A program made the translations under genes and the position numbers. Below are positions 18,480 through 26,951 of a stretch of 64,000 nucleotides of DNA, in pieces (position 1 is the stretch's first letter; the number at the start of each line of letters is the position of its first letter). The stretch comes from an uncultured Hungatella sp. (lineage in GTDB: Bacteria; Bacillota; Clostridia; Lachnospirales; Lachnospiraceae). The notes below the pieces were generated by a model, which made no database searches, was not told the origin of the DNA, and saw nothing but the letters and a program-made list of their open reading frames with translations. The stretch spans positions 1 to 64,000 of the forward strand of contig CAJUEJ010000001.1 of assembly GCA_910585435.1 (NCBI GenBank). The letters are read 5' to 3'.

Positions 18480-19979
18480 ATGCTTTATAAAGTAGTTTTG
18501 GTAGATGATGAGGCCTGGATACTGGCAGGGCTTCAGAATGCGATTCAGTGGGAGGATGCAGGCTTTCTGGTTGCCGGAACCTATTGCAACGGGAAAGAAG
18601 CTTTAAACGCTATACTGAAGGACCCGCCGGATGCGCTTCTTACAGACATCAAAATGCCTATTTTAGACGGGATATCCCTGGTAAATCAGCTGAGAGCCGC
18701 CGGGCTTTCCCAGATAGAAGTGGTATTTTTAAGCGGATATGATGATTTTGAGCTGGCCCAGTCCTCCCTGCGCCTCGGGGCTGTTGACTATGTGTTAAAG
18801 CCCTCTGAGCCGGAGCAGATTCTGGAGGTGTTCAGACGGATTAAGGAGCGGATGGATCAGCGCAGGAGACTGGAGGAGGAAAGGCAGGAGGCACAGGAGC
18901 TGGTCCGTTCCGGCGTCCGTGCCTTTAAGGAAAGCGTGTTTGACTGTATTGCCTACGGCAGCGATTCCAGATATGAGAAGATGATGTCCATGTATACCCG
19001 GTTTGTGGAGCGGGAGAAGGGGAAGCCTTTTGCGGTCATATCGGCGGCGCTGAAAAATACTGTGGAGGAAGGGCGGCCCCAGGAGGGAGAAGGGGAGGCA
19101 ATCTGTCTGCTGAAAAAACTGGCAAGAGAGACGGAGGTGGATTTTATTGAAAATCAGTTCTCCTGTTCTTTTATAATCTCCGGCTTGGACATGGAGGAGA
19201 GGGAGCAGTTTACACAAGGGCTGAAGCGAAGCTTCAGAAAAGAATCGGGGAAGGAGCTGGTCTGTGCCCAGAGCCAGGTGTGCCATGATTTTCGGATGGT
19301 AAAAGCAGAGTATGAAAGATCACTGGAACGTCTGTATCAGCTTCACATGCCGCCGGATACAAGGAGGCTGTACAAATCCCTTTGCAATGACACAGCATTA
19401 AAAGCGGCTCTGGAAGACAGGGACAGGCAGGTGATCCTGTGGAGCCTGAAAAACTGGATGGTACAGATTGACAAGACACAGGAGGAGGACAGGATGCGGC
19501 TGCTTAAACGGCTGATTTACTGCATAAGCATCTATTTTTCAGAGCTTGGGGTTTCAGTCCGGACTATCAGCCGGCTGTATGATTTCGGTGCGGAGGCTTC
19601 CTGTGAAGAGGTGAAGGAGCGGATTATCTCCTTTGTGCAGTCAGAATTTTTAAAGGAAACCCAGAGCCAGGGGAGGAACGCCCATCTGTGCCGGGAGGTG
19701 GCCAACTATATCAGCAAAAATTATTCCGATGAAATTACACTGAATGATCTGGCTGACCGGTTTTATATTTCTCCCAACTATCTGGGAACGCTGTTTAAGA
19801 AAAATCTGGGGATGGGGATCCGGGAGTATCAGACCACCATACGGCTGGAGCAGGCGGATGTGCTGATCGCCAGCAGGAAATTTAAATTGTATCAGGTGGC
19901 GGAAATGGTGGGGTATCCGAATTATGAGTATTTCAGAAAGATTTATTGCAGGTACAGGGGGAAGAATCCGTCGGAATGA
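18480..19979 (+). CDS. YesN-like response regulator with AraC DNA-binding domain
   Basis: A 499-residue regulator. The receiver domain starts VVLVDDEAWILAG with the phosphorylated Asp in LLTDIKMPILDG at about residue 58. A long linker is followed by a C-terminal AraC pair of helix-turn-helices (NDLADRFYISPNYLGTLFKK, about 420). A GTG at 18474 is in frame but abuts the GGAGG site, so ATG 18480, six bases further, is chosen. The gap to the kinase stop is 12 bases. Phosphorylation by the kinase should switch on the mannoside operon. The gene runs to TGA 19977-19979, only about 25 bases from a breakpoint in cotJC on the other strand. Confidence 0.9.
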   Translation: MLYKVVLVDDEAWILAGLQNAIQWEDAGFLVAGTYCNGKEALNAILKDPPDALLTDIKMPILDGISLVNQLRAAGLSQIEVVFLSGYDDFELAQSSLRLGAVDYVLKPSEPEQILEVFRRIKERMDQRRRLEEERQEAQELVRSGVRAFKESVFDCIAYGSDSRYEKMMSMYTRFVEREKGKPFAVISAALKNTVEEGRPQEGEGEAICLLKKLARETEVDFIENQFSCSFIISGLDMEEREQFTQGLKRSFRKESGKELVCAQSQVCHDFRMVKAEYERSLERLYQLHMPPDTRRLYKSLCNDTALKAALEDRDRQVILWSLKNWMVQIDKTQEEDRMRLLKRLIYCISIYFSELGVSVRTISRLYDFGAEASCEEVKERIISFVQSEFLKETQSQGRNAHLCREVANYISKNYSDEITLNDLADRFYISPNYLGTLFKKNLGMGIREYQTTIRLEQADVLIASRKFKLYQVAEMVGYPNYEYFRKIYCRYRGKNPSE

Positions 19980-20191
19980 GACGGGGGCAGTTGCGATACG
20001 GAGATACCTATATCGGTTAATACCGCCTTGGGGACATCATAGGGCATGGCGTACCGCTGGGACAGGTAGCGCATGGATGCGCCCATCTCCCCGTCGGGGC
20101 CGCCGTACTGGCTCATAATAAACTGCGCGATTTTCGGGTTGCTCTGGCTGATATTTACCGGATACTGAAGCCGTTTCTCATAATTCCACAT
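19943..20191 (-). pseudogene. cotJC: CotJC, 3'-truncated spore coat protein gene
   Basis: The first ~62 residues (MWNYEKRLQYPVNISQSNPK, then QYGGPDGEMGASMRYLSQRY and KAVLTDIG) match the N-terminus of CotJC, a manganese-catalase-like spore coat protein of about 190 residues. After LTDIG, where the family continues with TEELAHLE, the frame changes abruptly to ISVSQLPPSHSDGF and runs across the end of the YesN-like gene to a stop at 19943. The breakpoint is therefore near 20005. About two thirds of the protein, including the metal-ligand helices, is missing. It starts four bases after cotJB, with GGAGG ten bases upstream. Confidence 0.85.
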
Positions 20192-20194
20192 ACG

Positions 20195-20449
20195 TTAGTT
20201 TCCTCCTTCCCATGGCCATTTGCCTGTCACCCAGGTCCAGTAGTTATCGGATTTCACCTGATCCACCAGGAGAGGGCCGTAGCTTGCCTGGTAGGCGTTC
20301 ATTGCGTTGAGCCGGGCATTGGCAACTGAGTGATAATAGTTTAAGGCTGCCTGGTCGCAGGGATGGGTATCCAGATAGAGCAGGACGTCATCCATGGCAA
20401 AGCTGGCCTGGTTAATCATATCCATAAGCTGGTCGCGGTTCATATTCAT
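20195..20449 (-). CDS. cotJB: spore coat peptide assembly protein CotJB
   Basis: An 84-residue CotJB homologue with the typical core MDMINQASFAMDDVLLYLDT followed by HPCDQAALNYY and the end KWPWEGGN. It is needed with CotJA and CotJC for the inner coat layer. A GTG at 20461 is open but abuts the GGAGG site, so ATG 20449 is preferred; this ATG shares one base with the cotJA stop (TAATG), indicating translational coupling. The gene is intact although its downstream partner is truncated. Confidence 0.88.
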   Translation of the reverse strand: MNMNRDQLMDMINQASFAMDDVLLYLDTHPCDQAALNYYHSVANARLNAMNAYQASYGPLLVDQVKSDNYWTWVTGKWPWEGGN

Positions 20450-20781
20450 TATCTGATACACCTCCCCATCATAAACGGCAAATCCAGATCCGGGAAAATG
20501 GTTCCCCGGTTAAAGCCCTGTTCCAGCGGATAGGTCTGCTGCCACTGCTGCCACGGAATGTATCCCATGCCTACGGGATACTGTTCCATGCCGCCGGGGG
20601 CGGTGTTGGGGCAGTTGAAGCTGTACCCGTTTGCGGGCATAGAGGTCTGGGGGCCCGGGGCGGGCGATTGTGCAGCGGATGTCTGCCTCGCAGTCGGCTG
20701 TGCCATGGAGGGCTGTGTCACAAAGGGCTGGGGCGGCTGTGAAGGACAGGGGCATGATTGGTTCATATAAGCATAACCCAT
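20449..20781 (-). CDS. cotJA: spore coat associated protein CotJA
   Basis: A 110-residue protein whose C-terminal part, GYIPWQQWQQTYPLEQGFNR followed by GTIFPDLDLPF, is the CotJA signature. The N-terminal ~55 residues are Pro/Gln/Ser-rich (PCPSQPPQPFVTQPSMAQPT) and longer than in Bacillus CotJA. The ATG at 20781 has AGGAGA about ten bases upstream; the longer frame to 20880 has no supporting signal. It is the first gene of the cotJ operon, which in Bacillus is made in the mother cell under sigma-E. Confidence 0.85.
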   Translation of the reverse strand: MGYAYMNQSCPCPSQPPQPFVTQPSMAQPTARQTSAAQSPAPGPQTSMPANGYSFNCPNTAPGGMEQYPVGMGYIPWQQWQQTYPLEQGFNRGTIFPDLDLPFMMGRCIR

Positions 20782-20920
20782 GAAAATGTGGTCTCCTTTC
20801 AAGAAGAGGTAAATATAATAATAGTTTATGCCTTGGGGCGGGGGGTGTGCATAAGAGATTGCATAGGGGCCGCTGGGCAATGTTATTAAGTTAACGCTTT
20901 GGTATTTAAGAAATCGTGGA

Positions 20921-21190
20921 AGGTCCGCCCGGAGAGCGAATGATATTGTTTTCTCCTGGGCACGCTCGCGCTTCGGTGAACACTTGGCGAGGTCTTTTCG
21001 AGCCTAGTGTGAACACATACCTGGAGGGTGACGTGAAGGTCTCCGCTCCGCTCCGGTCGTTGCTGAACAAGTGCCACTGGCACTTAGCAACGTAGCGGTA
21101 CATAAGGCGCTAAAAGACAGCGCCTAAGTACCGACGGTCTTCAAGTACCCTGGAGAAAACAATATCATTCGCTCTCCGGGCTACGTTATC
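20921..21190 (+). repeat. structured interspersed repeat, copy B (long form)
   Basis: Perfect 30-base inverted arms, 20927-20956 and 21152-21181, bracket a 195-base core. The core shares TGGGCACGCTCGCGCTTCGG with copies A and C, then a hairpin GTGAACACT...TAGTGTGAAC, the block ACCTGGAGGGTGACGTGAAG, and the paired CGGTAC/GTACCG hairpin. Between GTGAAG and GTAGCGG it carries an extra ~54-base insert with a strong hairpin AAGTGCCA/TGGCACTT closed by GTTGCT/AGCAAC. Flanks GGTCCGCC and GGCTACGT match copies A and C. It lies between the divergently placed cotJ and purL genes. Confidence 0.9.
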
Positions 21191-21413
21191 GCTGACGGCA
21201 AAAGTTTGTTTATGTGGCTTTGATTCCTGGATTGTTAGTGTGTTTTATAAATAACATAAGATATATTAATTTTTCTTATGATACATGATGTGGTATGATG
21301 ATATCAGTAAGAAAATGTGCTTTCTAAGTCTTGCCTTGATGGATTTTATGATGGAAACCAGGCTTGAAAGCAGATGCAGAAGGGCTTCTCAATTTAAATA
21401 AGGAGGAAAAGTC
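21191..21413 (+). promoter_or_regulatory. purL leader with an extended -10 element
   Basis: The gap between repeat B and purL is AT-rich. TGGTATGAT at 21291-21299 fits an extended -10 (TGnTATGAT), about 115 bases before purL; the matching -35 is poor. I see no guanine or PRPP riboswitch pattern in the leader. A weak inverted repeat ATAAGA/TCTTAT lies at about 21257-21280. Confidence 0.35.
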
Positions 21414-24400
21414 ATGGGTGTTAAGAGGATTTATGTGGAAAAGAAACCGGAATTTGCCGTGAAGGCTCATGAACTTAAGGAAGAGATTGGCAGTTATCTT
21501 GGGATTGACACCGTAAAGGGTGTCAGGGTCTTGATTCGTTATGATATTGAAAATCTTTCGGAGGAAATCTACAGGGCAGCGCTGGGGACTATTTTTTCGG
21601 AACCGCCGGTGGATACCCTGTATGAGGAAACATTTCCCATGGAAGCAGGGGACACCGTATTTTCTGTGGAATACCTGCCGGGGCAGTTTGACCAGAGGGC
21701 TGATTCTGCGGAACAGTGTGTGAAGCTGTTGAAGGAGGATGAGGAGCCGGTGATCCGCTCGGCTGTCACTTACGTGATTTCCGGAACCCTGACAGAGGAG
21801 CAGGAGGGGGCGGTCAAATCCTTCTGCATCAACCCGGTGGATTCCAGGGAGACAGGCAGCGAGAAGCCGAAAACCCTGGTGGCGGAGTTTGAGACTCCGG
21901 CGGATGTGAAGATATTTGACGGTTTCTGCCGGTTTGACGAAAAGACATTGCAAGAGCTTTACGGCTCCCTGAACCTGGCTATGACTTTTAAGGATTTTCA
22001 GCATATACAGAAGTATTTTGCAGGGGAAGAGAAGAGGGATCCGTCTATGACGGAGATTCGTGTTCTGGATACCTACTGGTCTGACCACTGCCGCCACACC
22101 ACCTTCCAGACCGAATTAAAAGACGTGACATTTACGGATGGAGATTACAGAGCGCCTATTGAGGAGACATACAGACAGTACCTGGCGGACAGGGAGGAGC
22201 TTTACAAAGGCCGGGACGACAAGTTTGTGTGTCTGATGGATCTGGCTCTTCTGGCAATGAAAAAGCTGCGTAAGGAAGGAAAGCTGGAGGATCTGGAGGA
22301 GTCAGAAGAGATCAATGCCTGCAGCATCGTGGTTCCTGTGGAAATCGACGGAGGGACAGAAGAGTGGCTTATTAACTTTAAGAACGAGACCCACAACCAT
22401 CCTACGGAGATTGAGCCCTTCGGCGGTGCGGCCACCTGTCTTGGGGGCGCCATCCGGGATCCGCTTTCTGGCCGTACGTATGTGTACCAGGCTATGCGTA
22501 TCACCGGAGCGGCTGACCCAAGAAAATCACTGAAAGAAACGCTTCATGGGAAGCTGCCGCAGAAGAAGATTGTCACCGGAGCCGCCAGCGGATACAGCTC
22601 CTACGGCAACCAGATCGGTCTGGCAACCGGGTATGTAAAGGAAGTCTATCACCCTGATTATGCGGCAAAGCGCATGGAGATCGGTGCGGTCATGGGGGCT
22701 GCTCCCAGGAAGAATGTGATCCGGGAGACTTCTGACCCGGGAGATATCATTATTTTGTTAGGTGGACGGACAGGCAGGGACGGCTGCGGCGGCGCTACCG
22801 GATCCTCCAAGGTTCACACGGAAGCTTCCATCGAGACCTGCGGGGCAGAGGTACAGAAGGGAAATGCGCCTACGGAGAGAAAGATTCAGAGGCTGTTCTA
22901 CCGGCCGGAGGTGAGCCGGCTGATCCGCAAGTGCAATGACTTCGGTGCAGGCGGCGTGTCTGTGGCGATCGGGGAGCTGGCGGCAGGGCTTCGGATCGAT
23001 CTGGATAAGGTTCCGAAAAAGTATGCGGGCCTGGACGGCACGGAGATCGCTATCTCCGAGTCTCAGGAGCGTATGGCCGTGGTGGTAAATCCAAAGGATG
23101 TGGATGCATTTTTAGGCTATGCGGCGGAGGAGAACCTGGAGGCCGTGGCAGTGGCGGTGGTGACAGAAGAGCCCAGGCTTTTGATGAGCTGGCGGGGAAA
23201 GACCATCGTAGATATCAGCCGGGCATTTCTGGATACCAACGGAGCCCATCAGGAGGCCTCTGTGATTTTGCGTGTGCCTGACAGGGAAGGCAATCCATTT
23301 GGGAAACGGGAAGATATTCCGGATGTGAAGAAGAGCTGGCTGGAGACCTTAAAGAACTTAAACGTATGTTCTCAGAAAGGCCTGGTGGAAATGTTTGACG
23401 GCTCCATCGGCGCAGGCTCTGTGTTTATGCCCTACGGTGGGAAATATCAGCTGACAGAGACCCAGGCCATGGTGGCCAAGCTTCCGGTTCTTAAGGGGAA
23501 AACGGATACGGTGACTATGATGAGCTATGGCTTTGACCCTTATCTGTCCAGCTGGAGCCCATTCCATGGTTCTGTCTATGCAGTGGTTTCTTCCGTGGCG
23601 AAGATTGCGGCAGCAGGCGGAGACTGCCGGAAAATCCGGTTTACCTTCCAGGAATATTTTCAGAGGATGACAGAGGATCCGGCCCGTTGGAGCCAGCCTT
23701 TTACGGCGCTTTTAGGCGCGTATCAGGCACAGCTGGGACTGGGGCTTCCCTCTATCGGCGGAAAGGACAGCATGTCCGGAACCTTCTACGAGGAGCAGCA
23801 TGGGGAAATCAATGTGCCGCCTACCCTGGTTTCCTTCGCGGTGGATGTAGCCAGCCACAAGGACATCATTACACCGGAGTTTAAAAAGCCGGGCAGCAAA
23901 ATTGTGGTATTTAAGATTGAGAAGGATGAGTATGACCTGCCGGTATATGACCGGATGCTGGAAGGATACGGGAAGCTGCAGGATGACATTAAGGCAGGAA
24001 AGATTGTTTCCGCTTATGCGGTGGAGGGCCACGGACTGGCGGAGGCTGTCAGCAAAATGGCCTTTGGCAACAAGCTGGGAGTGAAAATTGAGCATCATGT
24101 AGATCCCAGAGATTTCTTTGCGCCGGGATGGGGCAATCTTGTGTGTGAGGTGCCGGATGGGAAGGTGGGAGAGCTGTCCATTTCCTATACCGTAATCGGT
24201 GAAGTGACGGATAAGGGGGTATTTGAATACGGCAATACCAGGATTTCCATGGAGGAGGCTCTGGAGAGCTGGACAGGAACATTGGAATCTGTATTTCCTA
24301 CAGAGTCCGGAGTAAAACAGACAGAGATTCCTTCAAAAGAATACGATACAAAAGATATCTATATCTGCAGACATAAGGTGGCAAAGCCCAATGTGTTCAT

Positions 24401-25181
24401 TCCGGTATTCCCGGGAACCAACTGTGAGTATGACAGCACCAAAGCGTTTGAGCGGGCAGGGGCCAATGTGGTTACCAAAGTGTTCAGGAATTTAAGTGGG
24501 AAAGATATCAGGGAGTCTGTGGATGAGTTTAAGAAGGAGATCGAAAAGGCCCAGATCATCATGTTCCCAGGGGGCTTTTCCGCAGGGGACGAGCCGGAAG
24601 GCTCTGCCAAATTCTTTGCCACCGTATTCCGCAATGAGGTGATAAAGGAAGAGATTGAGAAGCTTCTGAATCAGAGGGACGGCCTGATGCTTGGCATCTG
24701 CAACGGATTCCAGGCCCTGATTAAGCTGGGGCTGGTGCCGGAAGGCGCCATTGTACAGCAGCGCCCGGATTCCCCTACCCTTACCATGAACCATATCGGA
24801 CGGCATATTTCCAAGATGGTTTATATTAAGGTGGTGACAAACAAGTCTCCGTGGCTGGCAGGCGCCGATTTAGGCGGTGTGTACTGCAATCCGGCTTCCC
24901 ACGGCGAGGGCCGGTTCGTAGCCAATGAGCAGTGGTTAAAGAAGCTGTTTGACAACGGACAGGTAGCTACCCAGTATGTGGACGACAAGGGAAATCCTAC
25001 CATGGATGAGTTCTGGAATCCCAACGGTTCCTACATGGCCATCGAGGGCATCACCAGCCCGGACGGCCGGATCCTGGGCAAGATGGCGCATTCGGAGCGG
25101 CGGGGAGAAGCCGTAGCCATGAACATCTGCGGGGAACAGGATATGAAAATTTTTGAAAGCGGCGTGAATTATTTTAGATAA
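21414..25181 (+). CDS. purL: phosphoribosylformylglycinamidine synthase, single-chain
   Basis: A 1255-residue cytoplasmic enzyme of purine synthesis that converts FGAR to FGAM using glutamine and ATP. It is the long form in which the PurS-like, synthetase (PurL) and glutaminase (PurQ) parts are fused. The synthetase half carries YWSDHCRHTTF (about residue 218) and FKNETHNHPTEIEPFGGAAT (about 320). The glutaminase domain starts about 990 (VFIPVFPGTNCEYD), with the catalytic Cys in LGICNGFQ (about 1096) and the His/Glu near SHGEGRF. AAGGAGG precedes the ATG. It stands alone, away from other pur genes. No lesion is seen. Confidence 0.95.
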   Translation: MGVKRIYVEKKPEFAVKAHELKEEIGSYLGIDTVKGVRVLIRYDIENLSEEIYRAALGTIFSEPPVDTLYEETFPMEAGDTVFSVEYLPGQFDQRADSAEQCVKLLKEDEEPVIRSAVTYVISGTLTEEQEGAVKSFCINPVDSRETGSEKPKTLVAEFETPADVKIFDGFCRFDEKTLQELYGSLNLAMTFKDFQHIQKYFAGEEKRDPSMTEIRVLDTYWSDHCRHTTFQTELKDVTFTDGDYRAPIEETYRQYLADREELYKGRDDKFVCLMDLALLAMKKLRKEGKLEDLEESEEINACSIVVPVEIDGGTEEWLINFKNETHNHPTEIEPFGGAATCLGGAIRDPLSGRTYVYQAMRITGAADPRKSLKETLHGKLPQKKIVTGAASGYSSYGNQIGLATGYVKEVYHPDYAAKRMEIGAVMGAAPRKNVIRETSDPGDIIILLGGRTGRDGCGGATGSSKVHTEASIETCGAEVQKGNAPTERKIQRLFYRPEVSRLIRKCNDFGAGGVSVAIGELAAGLRIDLDKVPKKYAGLDGTEIAISESQERMAVVVNPKDVDAFLGYAAEENLEAVAVAVVTEEPRLLMSWRGKTIVDISRAFLDTNGAHQEASVILRVPDREGNPFGKREDIPDVKKSWLETLKNLNVCSQKGLVEMFDGSIGAGSVFMPYGGKYQLTETQAMVAKLPVLKGKTDTVTMMSYGFDPYLSSWSPFHGSVYAVVSSVAKIAAAGGDCRKIRFTFQEYFQRMTEDPARWSQPFTALLGAYQAQLGLGLPSIGGKDSMSGTFYEEQHGEINVPPTLVSFAVDVASHKDIITPEFKKPGSKIVVFKIEKDEYDLPVYDRMLEGYGKLQDDIKAGKIVSAYAVEGHGLAEAVSKMAFGNKLGVKIEHHVDPRDFFAPGWGNLVCEVPDGKVGELSISYTVIGEVTDKGVFEYGNTRISMEEALESWTGTLESVFPTESGVKQTEIPSKEYDTKDIYICRHKVAKPNVFIPVFPGTNCEYDSTKAFERAGANVVTKVFRNLSGKDIRESVDEFKKEIEKAQIIMFPGGFSAGDEPEGSAKFFATVFRNEVIKEEIEKLLNQRDGLMLGICNGFQALIKLGLVPEGAIVQQRPDSPTLTMNHIGRHISKMVYIKVVTNKSPWLAGADLGGVYCNPASHGEGRFVANEQWLKKLFDNGQVATQYVDDKGNPTMDEFWNPNGSYMAIEGITSPDGRILGKMAHSERRGEAVAMNICGEQDMKIFESGVNYFR

Positions 25182-25266
25182 ATATTTTCCCACAAAACCG
25201 GGCATGCTAATCCTGTAGTTCCATTTATGCAGCGATGCATGAGATTAAATTACAGGAGGACCAGAC

Positions 25267-25581
25267 ATGACAAAACTGGATTGTAATGTTAAGAATTGTA
25301 TTCACAACGCGGACAACTGCTGCTGCAAGCAGGCCATCGTGGTAGACGGAAAAAGTGCAAAGGACTGCTGCGACACCTGCTGCGGCAGCTTTGACGAGAA
25401 CAAGGACGGGGCATTTACCAACCTGTTCAAGACACCGGAGAAACGCCTGCAGATTGATTGCGAGGCGGTAAACTGTATTTACAATGAGCAGCGCCACTGC
25501 CAGGCAGAGCATGTGGGAATCGCAGGAAACGGGGCGTCACAGGCAGGACAGACCGAGTGTTCCACATTTAAGATGCGGTAG
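25267..25581 (+). CDS. DUF1540 protein, two domains
   Basis: A 104-residue cytoplasmic protein with two cysteine-rich DUF1540 repeats: CNVKNCIHNADNCCCKQAIV (about residues 6-25) with the following CCDTCC, and CEAVNCIYNEQRHCQAEHVG (about 66-85) with a final C-S-T-F. The Cys spacing suggests metal binding. Function unknown; such proteins are widespread in Clostridia. ACAGGAGG precedes the ATG, and a strong terminator follows 34 bases after the stop. Confidence 0.85.
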   Translation: MTKLDCNVKNCIHNADNCCCKQAIVVDGKSAKDCCDTCCGSFDENKDGAFTNLFKTPEKRLQIDCEAVNCIYNEQRHCQAEHVGIAGNGASQAGQTECSTFKMR

Positions 25582-25614
25582 GAGCACAGGGAAACTGGTG
25601 GAAGAGAATGAAAA

Positions 25615-25657
25615 ACAGACCGGGGAGCGGACTTAGGTCCGCTCCCCGGTCTGTTTT
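25615..25657. terminator. strong bidirectional terminator
   Basis: ACAGACCGGGGAGCGGAC and GTCCGCTCCCCGGTCTGT form an 18-base perfect stem with a four-base loop, flanked by AAAAA on the left and TTTTT on the right. It can end both the DUF1540 transcript (+) and the MFS transcript (-). Confidence 0.95.
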
Positions 25658-25671
25658 TGGGATTTGGCCAG

Positions 25672-26874
25672 CTACGCCTTATTGGCATTCTCCTTTTTAA
25701 TCACCTTTAAAATATAAGTACTTAAGAAGAAGCCGATTACAGCAAAAACTGCCATTGTGATGAATACAATCCGATAACCGGCCAGCCCTTCATAATGATC
25801 CAGAATTGCTCCATAAACAGCATACATGAACGCTCCAGGCAGATAGCCGACGAAGGAGCCGATGGACATGGCAGAGCCGGTGATGTCCCGGGGCACATTT
25901 ACTTCATCCATAGGAGCGAAAAATACGGCGCGCATACTGAATACAAAAGCACTGATAGTAAGCGTGACAACCATTCCCAGGATGACTCCCATCTGCTGGT
26001 GGGGCAGGAGGGAGAAGAGGACGAGGGCAGCTGCCACAAGGACGAAGCAGATTCGCAGATACTTTGTGGCGGAGTGCAGAATCTTATCAGTGACAAAGCC
26101 GCCGATAGGCCCTCCTAACATTTTCAGGCCGTACTGATTGATAACGCCGTATACGCCTACCAGGACGGCTGGAATCGCATAGGCCTCGCTTAAGAACGGG
26201 ATGAAGTAGGTCAGTCCGCAGTATACGCTGTAGACGAAAAATACATTGAGAGAAGCCAGCCAGATGTTTTTATTTTTCAGCGCACGCATAATGGTGCCTT
26301 CTGATGTTTTCTCTTTGGTGTGTTCTTTTTCAACAGATTCTTTCTCCTGTGCTTTATCTGGTTCTAACAGGAAATAAGCAATAATGGCAATAACGCCTGG
26401 TACGATGGCATAGAACAGGATAGCGGCACGCAGGCCTGCTTCAAGAATACCGAACATCCGTCCCTGTTCATCTTTGTTTCCAAGCAGACGGACAGTTTTC
26501 AGCATGGTAGGCCAGTACAGCATATCGGCGAAGACCGCCAGCAGACAGTAAATCAGAAGGAATACCGGATAAGACGGGAATGTGGAAAGCCACAGGCCGC
26601 ACAGGCAGATACCGGCCAGGGAGGCAGGTATCATAATCTTCTTGGATATCCGGTCAACCACCAGGATTGCGGCCAGGAATCCAAATGTGGAGATCCATCC
26701 GGCAATACTTACCGCTCCGCCAATCTGCGTGTGGGAGAGTCCCATAAATTCCTGCATGGGAACGTAAAATGCATCTTTCATAAATCCCAGTTTGTAAATG
26801 GTTCCGGCTCCCAGCATCAGGGCGCCGAAGGATATCCATTTTTTATCCAGTCCTTTTTTGGTTTGTTCAGCCAT
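25672..26874 (-). CDS. MFS transporter (OPA/phosphate-ester-antiporter-like)
   Basis: A 400-residue major-facilitator protein. The ATG at 26874 is chosen over the longer frame because GAGGTG lies seven bases upstream. Helices are clear throughout, and a charged central loop (DKAQEKESVEKEHTKEKTSE, about residues 200-220) separates the two halves. Around residue 165 GRMFGILEAG runs directly into LRAAILFYAIV; in relatives I know a further helix of about 30 residues normally lies there, so an in-frame deletion of one membrane span is possible. It is divergent from a DeoR-type regulator. The substrate is unknown; the neighbouring phosphodiesterase fits a phosphorylated or nucleoside compound. Confidence 0.75.
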   Translation of the reverse strand: MAEQTKKGLDKKWISFGALMLGAGTIYKLGFMKDAFYVPMQEFMGLSHTQIGGAVSIAGWISTFGFLAAILVVDRISKKIMIPASLAGICLCGLWLSTFPSYPVFLLIYCLLAVFADMLYWPTMLKTVRLLGNKDEQGRMFGILEAGLRAAILFYAIVPGVIAIIAYFLLEPDKAQEKESVEKEHTKEKTSEGTIMRALKNKNIWLASLNVFFVYSVYCGLTYFIPFLSEAYAIPAVLVGVYGVINQYGLKMLGGPIGGFVTDKILHSATKYLRICFVLVAAALVLFSLLPHQQMGVILGMVVTLTISAFVFSMRAVFFAPMDEVNVPRDITGSAMSIGSFVGYLPGAFMYAVYGAILDHYEGLAGYRIVFITMAVFAVIGFFLSTYILKVIKKENANKA

Positions 26875-26951
26875 GTTTGTCACCTCGTATATTATATTTG
26901 CCGTTTTTTGCCGGCCTGTGGGGGATGGATTTAACAAAAAGGAGAGAGGCT

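Noticed and set aside
20906..21103. Small minus-strand protein (RYVFTLGSKRPRQ...) and its relative at 62549-62743
   Set aside because: Translation of the structured repeat core, not a gene.
21191..21413. Purine or PRPP riboswitch upstream of purL
   Set aside because: The conserved aptamer cores were not found in the leader.
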